A DNA stretch of 64,000 bases from assembly GCF_910596095.1 (NCBI RefSeq), contig NC_056544.1, positions 16,973,155-17,037,154 on the forward strand. Direction: 5' to 3'. Below the pieces are notes generated by a model. It had not been told where the DNA came from and did not search any database. It saw only the letters and a program-made list of their open reading frames with translations. Positions 12,401 through 24,400 of the stretch are shown piece after piece. This stretch comes from Thunnus maccoyii. Taxonomy: Eukaryota; Chordata; Actinopteri; Scombriformes; Scombridae. Both the position numbers and the translations under genes were made by a program. Positions within the stretch are counted from its first letter, which is position 1, and each line of letters begins with the position of its first letter.

Positions 12401-15400
12401 GGAACAAGGATTAAGTCATGATACCCCACACACAGTAATATACATCTTATGTAAGGGTCTGTAATTCATGCAGAGGTACTGGACAGAATGCACCACATGC
12501 TCACACACACACACACATCATTTTTATCAGGCTCAGGAATTTCACTAGAAAGTAGTTAAAATAAGGTAGGTCAGTCAATCCCTTAGGTGTAGGTTTTGGA
12601 CTTTAGGAACTGCCCTCGTTTCTCTTTCATGAAGCTATTTTAGAAAAAGGGATAAAGATCAAGAGTATAAAATGTGTCAATAGTAATAAATACGTTGTTG
12701 TTCAACACACAAAGTTAGTTGTGTGTCCCTAAGCAGGAGTAATTAAAGGCACTATATAGCAGAGTGAGTTGCAGCCTATCCAACACAGCTTAGTCAGGGC
12801 ACATCTTTTTCTGAGCCGTGTCTTTGATGAAGTCTAACCATCAGCTCTATTAAGAGGATTAGCAAAGTCTCTCGCATATCAAAGAAAAATACACGCAACT
12901 GGGATGTTACAGGTTCACATGAGGACCCATGTAACCTATGTGCAAGTCTTATCTTGCATAACATGAAACCTGCTGCAAGAAATAATGATGATAGGAGAAG
13001 AGAGAAGGGTGAGGAGAGGAGAAGAGAGGAGAGGAGAGGAGAGGAGAGGAGAGGAGAGGAGAGGAGAGGAGAGGAGAGGAGAGGAGAGGAGGCCTGTACA
13101 GAAACAAGACTGAAATTCCCTCTCCAGCTGCTTGTGGCACATCTGTTGTAGATGTGCGTGTTTACACCGCCACACACATATCTGTATGTTTGGCGGACTG
13201 TGCAGATTTGAGATGATAGGTGCCACAGGCTGTTTTTTCTCTCTCTCTTTATAGCCCCAGTCCAATCCATTACAGGCTGGAAGTGCGATCATCTCAACAA
13301 CAAATGTGTGTGAGAGCTCCATTATAGGATGCTGAATGCTTTATATTTCTACTTGAGGGATGGTTCTTACTATAGATCTTGGCACAGAGGTAAAGTCTGG
13401 TCAAGATAAGCCTGCTTTTTCAATCTAGGCTAGTCTGACTTACCACGTAGGTCCATTAATATGGATTAACATATGACCTGTAGAAGCTTCGCTAATGTGT
13501 ACAGTACACTTTCTACGTATTAAAAGGTTCACCGAAGGACAAGGTTTAATAGGGATTGTTATCTGAAGATATAACTGATGCTGTCATCTGAATCATTTTC
13601 CTCATACATTGTATTGAATGTAAGTTCGTCAGCACAGAATTAAAACACAGTACCTTCCGTCGGTGAGATGGCACTATAAAGAAAGTTTCAATTTCATGTT
13701 TTTGGAGGAAGGTGTTCCTTTCGTGTCCGTTTCCAGGCTCCACCTCATAGTCTCCATTTAGGCACTCCAGCGTAGATCTGGTGATGTGGACTTTTCTGTG
13801 GAGTACAGGGCCAGATGGGGAAAAGAAAACACACAACACAGCAGGTCTCATTACCACCACTTACAGCTGCAGCCATTAGGTGCATTTGGCACATGCAAAA
13901 AGTAGTTCTAAGCGGGTCAACTGTGCAAGAGTCAAGCATTACAGGAGACTGTCAAAATCAGATTTGAACTCCTGCTCCTGAAGGGATTTTACAAACATGA
14001 GAGGACGACAAAACTGATGTCTGATTTATCAGTTATTCTTTGTAAAATGTTGCAAGAAGCATTTGGCTCAGGTATAGTATTTTTTTAAAAATAGGTGAAA
14101 ATTCAGCTGTGTGGTTGAGTGCACTTTTCCCACTGCCTTGTTTCCTGATTCTACTTAAAACAATTACCAGTATCTTAAAAGCCCTAGCATTAAGAGAGAC
14201 TCTTGATTAAAAGAAATATTGGTTGTCCATAGTTGTTGAAGCTGGTATTCATAATGTCCAGTACTGACCCAGGTAGTCCTCCAGCCTCCATCACATTGGC
14301 CAGGGTCACATCATTTGACCACACATCATATTGCCATTTCCTGAGGCCCAGCACTCCACACAGCACCCGACCTGTATGCAAGCCCACGCGCATGTTTAGG
14401 TTGACTTCTGTGGCCTCTGCTACTGACCTGCAGGGGCAGAACACATTGAATTAAGGTGAGAGGTCCTAAGGTCATATGACTATATGTATATCTATATCTA
14501 CATCTATGTCTAAATCTACTGTATATCTATAATTGGGCAGGGCAAAGAAAGGCAGCACAGAAGTTACAGAAAAAAATTAGAACGCACTTTTACATTAGCA
14601 ATCACAATGTATTATTGTACATGAGCACTATACAGTTACTAAACAAGACTTGAATCATTTATTTATCAAACTATACTCACAGACAAATAAATAAGTAAAT
14701 GTGTGAGAAAATGTTCTCTTTCGTAAGTTGATGAAGGAATATTTGTCCTCAAACACTCAGTGATCCAACTTTATATGTTACATAAGCCCATACTCCTAAA
14801 ATCAGCTCTTTTATCATTATATTTTTATGTACAAATCTTAAGGAAAATCATTAGTGTTACTATAAACAGTGCTGCTGTTATAACATAACTGCATATTTTC
14901 TATTAAAATCAATCCTTATGTGTAATGATTCAGGTCAGATACAGGTGAACAGCACATCTTAAATTCAGAACAATATCAAATCTGTAACTACAGGCATTGT
15001 TTGTAGATAGAAATCGGTGAAGAGGTGGACAGGGAACAAACACTGTCCACAAAATGCTTAATAACATACCAAAACAGACAGAACAAAAAAAGACTGCAAG
15101 TTGAGCACTTTTATTTATTCAGTGTTGAGAAAAAGTTCATCTTAATCAACAGACTTGTAGTCAAGTCATGAACACATCCGATTTAATCTATCGCTGCATC
15201 TCAGTCTCTTACTTTCTGATGGTCCTTTTGTCCTCTTTCAAACTGTGGAGGATATGCAAGGAGAACAAGCACTTTCAAGCTCAATAATGGAGCTTATTTT
15301 CTATCGACATTGAAGCCTTTTCTCGCCACCAACTGTAGTTCTGCTCTCTCACAATGTTCAGTGTTAGAATGCACTCGCAGCACACATGGCTAATCAGGCT

Positions 15401-18400
15401 GCTAATCTGGCTAATCTCTCATCATGGACTCATTTAAACAGTGTGCTTAGAATAAAATGAAGGTTAGAGATTTTATTGGCTTCTATAGTGTTTGAAAGCA
15501 CATTATGGGATGGATAAATGGATTCCTATAAACAGTATACTGTAAATGTTAATCAGTTCACTTACTAAAGCAATAGTGTGATTCTACTGACCACACTTGT
15601 AAAACATCCTGGTAATCTGAGCACTCACGTTATGGTGTCAATCATATCTAGACCCATCTCTACACAGCAGTGGGCGTGGTCAGTCTTGGGTTGGGTCAGT
15701 CCAGACACACAGTAGTAACAATCCCCCAGGATCTTAATCCTGCGACAGTGATTCTCCTGTCAATCAAAAAGACAGTGCAGAAAGAAAAAAAGTGATTCAG
15801 TGTCATCTGCCAGTGAGGATGACCCAATATAAGCCAGAAAATGCATATTTACCTCTACATTTCATCAAATACAAACTGGTGCTACAGCAGCTGTCTGTGT
15901 CTTTCAAAGTATTAAAAACGAACCTTTATGATCATGGTAAGGTCAGTCAGTGTTTAACCACCACAACAAAGTGCTAAAACGCAACATTCTTCCAATTTAA
16001 TTAAAGTCACACCAAATTGGAGACCAGTTTAATTTAATTATAGTTTATCCATGACACTGATTACACTGATTGATATCCAACAGTGTAATGTGTAGGTGTA
16101 GTTTCAAGCTATCTATTGCTGCAAGGTCCCGGGTCAATTCAGTTTATCGTCCAGGAGTTATGGCCTTTATCATATAATATGTCAAAATATGTCATCCATC
16201 AGCATTTTAAAATTTTATAATTTATTATAGGTCTCTCATTAGGTTTAGGTATTTTATAAGGATAGCTGAATATCATTGTCAGGTTTCTGGAATCAGTGAA
16301 GGACACAGTGTATATTTTGACCTCTAGTAATCATATGTCTATCAGGATAATCAATGTAGAATATTTCAATACAGTGAAAAGATTTTTAATCTATCTAAGT
16401 TGTCGAAAGTGGACCAGTGGTGTCTTCATCAAATCTGATGAATGAGGCTGATCCTTTGTTTCCCTCCCCAGTTTCATTGTGAACAGACAAGCTGCTATGA
16501 CACATGAACACAGCCAGTATCTTCCACACTAACATTTTCACAACGTTATTCTAGAGGGAGGGCTAGAAAGTTGCTGTTTGTAGTTTCATATTTGGCATAC
16601 ACATATAAAAGTGACACCGATTACAGTGGTATTCTTATTTAACTCCTGGCAAGGAAGCAAATAAACAAATTTCACAGAAATAAATGAATAAATAAATACA
16701 CCTAAACAATCAGAGAGATAGAGGCAGTCAATATTTTCCCAGAACAAAAAACACACACACACACACATACAAAAGATTACAATAAGATAGATGACTCAGA
16801 TAAGACACACACCATAACACATACATGACAATGCTATAAATCTTCTCTTGGACTGATATTTGTATTGCATGTTCATTATCCCATGCAAACTCTTGAGACT
16901 TTGAACTTACACCAATACTGAAATGGTTCCCACAATGCAGCGCTAAAACAACAGATGAGTCTCACTTTAGGGAATAAGGTGAGTCACTCTCTCACTCTAT
17001 AGGGACAATAAGTATGTGGCATGAAAAGGCGGCTTACAAATACAACCCATTATTAGAGGATATGAGCAACAGACATTCATTTTACCAGGGACACCGAGGT
17101 TACCGTGGACGCCTTCTCATAACCCCTTATTGTTTCCATGGAGGTAATGGGATCGCTGGCCATGCATGTGAGGAACACAAAGACTCATAATTATGCACAT
17201 CGGTGGGCACAAGACAAGACGGACTCTCTGTTTTTAACATGCGAGCCATGTGAGTTTCAGAAAAGAGAGCTAGTGAGGGCTTATTTGTAGCAACTATTTT
17301 CTTTGTCTAATTTCACATGCTGTGTTCATGCTCTGTGAGTGCTCAGTGCCACGGAGGCACAGTTGCTGTTCATGTAAAATATATTGTTGGACACAAAGGT
17401 GCAAGGGAGAGAGCACTCAGCGGCAGTGAAATAAGGTAACAGAGAGAAGTTCATTGTAGACTGTTGAGCAGCTCTGTGTAGTTTCTCCATTAGAAAAACA
17501 TTTTCTGTTGAAATATTTGCCTGAATATTGAATGCACATTTGATCTTGCAAATACTGATCTCAAGGGATTAAACGTTGTATAACATATGATTATGTTACA
17601 CATCAGTATTGTGGTTTGTGTAATATTTTATATTACATTTAGATTATTTTTACCTAATGATTTCTACTGCTATTATGACTAAATATTAATAAAATGTATC
17701 TTTCAAGTAGATTGGATGTGTCACTTTAGAATATGGGAAAACTGCATAATTGGACATTTATGCCTATGGCTCTTGGGGTTCATATTTTTTATTTCTCCTT
17801 TCTGCTTTACTTTGACATATTGTTAATTGTATCCAGTATATTTTTTCTACTTATCCACACCCTGTTTCTATCTACCATTCTGGTCGGTTTCTTGTGCTAA
17901 ATGTTCTTCCTGGGGATCAAAAAGTGTTATTTTATCTCTCTTAGAATACTAGGAAATTAAAAACTATGGTTAGTGAATGAGCTTAGTGCTAAAATCAACA
18001 TCCGTGGCCTCAACGTTATCATTGTTTTGTTTTCTTTTATTAAACACTTAAAAACACAGAGAGATTATTTTGAGCTTTGAGCTTTTTAACAGTTACTTAA
18101 CATTAACATGTTAATTCAATGGTTCAATCCTGTTTTTCTCAGAAACATTTCAAGGATTAGACCATTTCTTTCTGCCAAAAAATCTGGTAACTGTCGTTTA
18201 CGCTTTCATAACCAGTCGATTGGACTATTGTAATTCCCTGCTCTCTGGCATCAGCAAAAAATCCCTCTCCCGCCTCCAGCTCATCCAAGACTCTGCTGCC
18301 AGGATTTTAACTCGGTCTAGGAAACATGATCACATTTCACCAAACCTGGCTTCCCTTCACTGGCTACGTGTTGCTTTTAGAATAGATTTTAAGATTTTAC

Positions 18401-21400
18401 TGATTACTTACAAAACCCAGAGAGGCCTTGCCCCAAGTTATCTATCAGATCTGTTATTGCTATATGCCCCTTCCTGCTCCCTGAGATCATCAGAGGCATT
18501 GTTTCTTGTTGTTCCAAGGTCCAGATTGATACACAAAGGTAACAGAGCCTTTGCAGTCAGGGCTCCTAGACTTTGGAAAAACCTGCCTGAGGAGATGAGG
18601 GCTGCAAACTCTGTATTGTCTTTTAAATCACCATTAAAAACCCACTTGTTTCAAATTGCTTTTTGCTGATTTCATTATATTTTATGGCATTTTAGTTTAT
18701 TTTATCTATGTGCGTTTTTATAATGTGCTTAGTTTTGATTGCCTTCAGTTTGTTTTTGCATTTTAAATGTGTTCTGTTTTTATTATAAAGCACTTTATAA
18801 CTGTTTTTAAAAGTGCTATATAAATAAAGTTATTATTATGATTACTTAACCACACTCTGGATACTTGACGCCTTAGGGTGGATGTCATAGCAAGGTGTCA
18901 ATCACATAAGTCACACAGGAAAATGCTATTTTCTTGAAATAAAAATTTGGTTGATTCTTATTCTATTTACTTGTAAAACTGTTTTTGAAATGCAAATGTT
19001 CTTACTATATCATGCACTTTGTGATGGTACTTTCAGTGCTATACTCTCTACATCTATCTAATTTTTTAACAATAAAAAGTTACTTTCTGTTGTAACTGAG
19101 CCATGAGGTGTCTTTGGGGTAACTCAGGTCATAGTGGATCAGTAGCAGATGGCGCTACAATGAGGCACGGCTGCAGTTGCAGGAAGCAGGGAAGGCCCTG
19201 GTACTTAAAGAGTCTCCTACTCTGTACTTTTCCTGTGCTAATCTGCACTGCGGGCTTAGGAGCTGATTCAGACCCAAGCAGGATTACCACTGTCATGTGA
19301 CTGAAGCACTGTGGGCAATCTGGGTGGTCATCAGCATAGAAGAAAGATGGGTGCAATGTATTGTATAGGGAATGTTAGATGTTAGCACCTTGTCACATTT
19401 TCTAAGTACAAATGAAGACTTTTTTTGATCATCAATGTTGTATCTTTAGTGAGGTGACAATGAAAACTCACAACACTTTCACAGGTGTGCTGTAGTTGTA
19501 TTACCAGGCGCCTTAGATACAGTGTATCCACATGCTTGCACTGATGCAAATTAGCAAACCCTTCAGCGCACCCAGACAAAGAGAGAGAGACACACATACA
19601 CAAAGGATGAGACACAGAGACAAATAACAGGGAACGGGAACATTCAGTGAATGATTATGAAGGAAAAGATGAGCCAGCTGAGAGTAGCAGCAGTTCATTT
19701 CCTACAAGTCCCCGAACACAAATCAGTACACACTACAAAGACAAAGATCAGTGCTGTGTACATGGGGTTGAAGATTAGGGCTCCTGTAACTTTGGGGGGG
19801 TTGAAAGAACACAAGATAGAAGGTGTGTTTGTGCTGTAAGAAGGTGAAACTTCACTAGTACCTGGCTGATGAATACTTTTCCTAAATCTAATCAGAAATA
19901 ATCAAACTACTTTGTGCATTTTATATCAGGCCATTACGTAAATCGACAAAAACTAGCCATTTTCTACTCTACCTGGGCATGTGGAAGTATTTCATGTCAA
20001 CATTTCATCGATGTTGGCAGACAGTTATTCATTGCAAGGGCCCTGTGTTGGGCAAAATCTTTAAGAGTGCTGCAAATGTTCTCTCAACACTTCCTCCACA
20101 GCCCTGGCCTCTCTTCATCTCTGCCTGCATTCAGGCAGTGACTAAATATTTTCTTTTTGTCACCAGCTTTTTTATTGATTTGACTTAATGTACAATCATT
20201 TATGTGCAACAAGAAATTAATAATATGTCAACACTTCCTCCATCCACCCCAGCCTGGTGGGTTGAAGCAAGCCGGTGCTGGAGATCTGTGAAGTAAACCT
20301 ATTAACAGATACGATGGATATGTTAAATAATGAATGTTCATTGTACCAAGAATATTTTATTAACGCAGGTTGTTTTTTTTAACATTTGATAGAAACTGGA
20401 AACAAGGAGTCTTGTTTTCTTGGAACAGATGAATAACTGGTGTTGTTTTCTTTAAATATTATATATTTTTTGAAAGATTAAAATATACTTGGGTGGCCTG
20501 TTAACATATTTGGGAGTGCTGCCCCAGAAGCCTATATGTGTGAGAAACACTGCAAACTGAGTCTTGATAAGAGAATATCATAATCAGCAAATGACTGAAA
20601 TTCAAAATATCCATAATGTTATAGAATAAAGTAAATGGTAAATATAATGTGTGACAGCTTAATCTAATTATATAGATAATATCACTGGGATTGAATCAAA
20701 CCGACACACCACGTGAGAAATGTGCTAATAAGGAGATAATGTCAATTGTTATTACATTACATTAAAATTAAATGACTAAATATTTCTGACAGTTTATTAG
20801 ATGATGAAAAGGTGATTTTACTCTCCATCTTTTTTTCTTTTTTTTTTGTTGCATTACTGAAAACTATTACAAAGTAACTCTTAACTGTGAGTGTTCTTAG
20901 CCAGAGACATCCATTTAAAGACATACAAAATGAAAATACAACATGTGTTAACTGCTAAGCAAAGCTTGGACATGCCGACAAAACTAATAAGCTACAGGTT
21001 ATTATAGGTTTCAGTAACAGGAACCACATACCCTACAAGTATAAATGATAAAAAAGTGATGATATTTATTTGTAAATGAGGGACTGTACCAAGCAAAGTA
21101 TCACTGAATCAAAAAATAAAGAAGGTTTGTTTCTTTGCCTGCCAGGTTTTCAAAGATATTGGGAAAAACATTTAACTTAACTTACTGGTTTTGTAGATCT
21201 AAAAAAAAAATCATTAATTTAGTTCTTTTTCTAGCAACAGAAAAATGTCTTTTTTCCGACTCCTCCATCAAACACCCAAGCTGGCTTGTTTGGTTTAGGC
21301 TTAGCTTCAGTCCACAGTTTCTAGCACACAGGCGTCTGAGGGAAAACTGTAAGACTTGACAGTGATCCTTGCACCTGCTCATGAGACAAACCCAAACAGG

Positions 21401-24400
21401 GTTATTTGAGTTGTGTTTACACCCAGACTTTAATGTCTGGCACGCAGCTGTCACAGTGTGGGCAGTGGACAGACTTTGTGCTTAATTAAAAATAATTTTA
21501 AAAAATTGTTAGCATCCTAATCGGCGTAATTTGTTTCGTGTTATATTTTTCTTGGCATAGGATTTTGTATCATATAAACTTGCAGATGTACAAACGATCA
21601 CAACTGAACTTCCTTCAGGTTGTAAATGTTATAATTCTACTTCATTTTTTCCTACCAAACAAAGTGAATCTTTACTAGTTTTCCTACAGATAATACAATC
21701 TCAGCTTCCTCATGAGTAGATTAGTTTGTTTTGTCAGTTCTTCCAGTGAATTAAGTACTTATAATGTTTAATCAGGGGATAATAGTCTTGAAAACTGAAC
21801 ATCAGAAGTGGACCTTTTGTTACTGTCTTAAAAATGATGAAAATAAAGTAAAAAAAAAAGAGTTGACTCAGGGAAACAAGTATGGAAATACATTTCACTA
21901 TGCATGTATGCACTTTACGCATGACATAGGTTATTCTGTAAGTCTCCACAGCCATATATGTGTGAATGAAAAGGGAACTCTGACTCTGAGAAAGTAAGAA
22001 ATGGTAGACAGATATATCATTGAGCCATCCTAAAAATGGAAACATGAGAGAGGAAGAGAGCGCAGAGAACCACGGGGCATAAAAGACACAGTTGAGGGAA
22101 GTAGGCTGCTGCATGTCAATCAAAAGCTGAGAAACAAGGAGCGGAGGAGTCTGAAAGCTGTGATGCAGGGAGGTGTTGCGAGAGGAGAGAAAAGAGAGAC
22201 TAGAATGAAAAGCTGTGTGAAACTCTGCCATGGAAACGGCAAAGACACACACACACATACACATACACACACACATGCACACGCATACAGACACAAAAGC
22301 ACATTCATTCCAGGGCTATTAATGTTATATAGCATCACAACAACCATAAATTAATCACAGAGTCCCTCTTGCAACAGAAACTGTTGTTTTGGGTGCCGGA
22401 CAGACTGTTGGAGACTCAGCCAGGGAGAGGAAGTGTTTATAGAGTGAGGGGGCCCGAAGAAGACCAGTTGGTGTGTCAATTTACACTCTTGCTATCATCG
22501 TGTTTGAAATAAATCTCCATCTCTCACAACTTTCAAGTATCATGTGAACTATATATAAATCTTTACTGTTACATTTTTTTGATAAAGCAAAAAAGTATAG
22601 TTTAACTACAAAAATTGGAGTTTTCATTTTATTGTATTGCCATATCTGACAAACAAAGCGGTGAGGTCTCTATTTAACAATCCTGCTGTCTCTCTCTGAC
22701 ACTTCAGCTATGTATGGGATGATTATGTCAGTCTGATGTTACATTTTCACTGTTTCAGATAAGGCAAAGTTTGGGTAGTGAGATGTTTGCACATCTTGTC
22801 TTCACTCTCGGTGGTAGTCGGCAGGTTCTCGGCCTGGTGGTGAAGAGTTATAATTACCAATTATAATTATAATTACTAGCTTGTGTTCTTGTGGGTGGTG
22901 GGAATCAAACAGCAAATACTGATTGGTGTGAGTGGGTTTCCTATAAACTTCGATTTTCAAGCTTCCAACATCCGAGAAGGCAAGACTTTTGCTTTTTTTA
23001 TGTCTTCTGATGTAAATTTAATGCTGCTGTCCACAGTGAACGCTCACACTCCTAAAAACACAAACAGGTGCTAGGTGTGTGTCTTTTCCTCTCCCTCTAC
23101 ACAGATGTTGGCAATGCTGGGAGGCAGCAGTTAATTATTGGCTTTGTTGGTAGGAGCCATTCTTGTGCTTGTAGTAGGTGGTGTTGACGCAAAGGTTAAT
23201 CAGGGTGTATATTTGATCAATACCCCAAGAGTAGACTTCTGCATGGGGCTAAAACTGAGACTCAAATGCAGCCCTAGCATGAATCTTTCAGGCTGAGCCT
23301 TTCTGAACCTGGTGCTGCCAAATTTAAAATCCAAACCTACTGCTAGACTCAAGGCTTTTTGCTTTACTTCATTCCTTACTAAATGTTAGTTTGCCAGACT
23401 AATCCAACACATTGGCTACACTCTGTTTCCCTCTAGGCATGTGTGCTACTGTCTACCTGCAACACACACACAGGACGCAGACTATTGGCACTGACAGAGA
23501 GAGGAGTTCTTACAGCTGCACTAATTGATAATTTTATATTAACAATGCATCAAATGGCTATGTGTAATGTGAAAAGTGTGAAATATTCACTCTCCTTTTA
23601 GGAGAGTGAATATTGGACTTACATTTGCCAGGTGGCCAGAAACAAGACTCCAATTGAATGCTAATGTTGTTCTGTGTCTGCTGCATCAGTGTCTGCCATA
23701 TCAATTCCATAAGGTGATAATAAGCCAGTGCTATGTTTTCAACTTGTTCTGCTGCCCCCAGTTGGCCAAAAAATGATTAATGATTAATGATAATGATTAA
23801 AAAATGTTATAATTGATACTGCTTTACTAAATTACATTTGAAAAAAAAAAAACCTGACCCCCAAGCCACAGGCTTTATGCAAAAAACAATTATTAGTGGT
23901 TCTAAAATCTCAAACACATATATGTTCATTCAAGATTTTGTTGGGAGCTTGTGTTAAATTTGGAAACTGGTATAAGTTTGTTAGCTATTGGAGGTTAACA
24001 GGGGATGAGAATGCAGTAAGACGAGAGTGGAAGGTTTGTGATAAACCTGGGGTCGTGTTTGCTGCCTTATCTTCATTTACACTGAACACTGAGCCAGATG
24101 GCTTCAGGAGAAAGAGAAGGAGGAGAGGAGAGGAGAGGAGAGCAGAGGAGAGGAGAGGAGAGGAGAGGAGAGGAGAGGAGAGGAGAGGAGAGTTTTGAGA
24201 GGAGTTTTACTACATAAAAAGCACTTTAGGAGAACACTGCGTTCCTGGCCCACTTCCCATGCAAGCTTGACTAGTCCAAAGAGTGGACAGGTGGTGTGGG
24301 GATGGTGCTGGAATGGTATTATGTGATGATGCCCAGTGGCCATGTGGCATCGCCCGCTCTTCGTATGGAATGAGAAGAGTCTGCGTGGCCACAGTGACAG

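Larger units (their letters stand above)
12381..15628 (-). other. adcy1: adcy1 introns 5-7 region
   Basis: Introns 7 (1,273 bp), 6 (473 bp) and 5 (1,201 bp) around exons 6 and 7. Intron 7 holds the GGAGA array; the others show nothing recognisable beyond AT-rich sequence and a short run of TATC/TACATC units near 14,480-14,525. Confidence 0.7.

Noticed and set aside
12794..13322. Minus-strand frames of 158 and 128 codons
   Set aside because: Their length is due to the GGAGA array, which lacks stops in all frames (SSPLL repeats).
15792..15977. 61-codon plus-strand frame next to adcy1 exon 5
   Set aside because: Short, no domain, in the intron of the opposite-strand gene.
21734..22294. 186-codon minus-strand open frame in adcy1 intron 4
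   Set aside because: No recognisable domain, partly translated CA repeat, AT-rich and hydrophobic by base composition.
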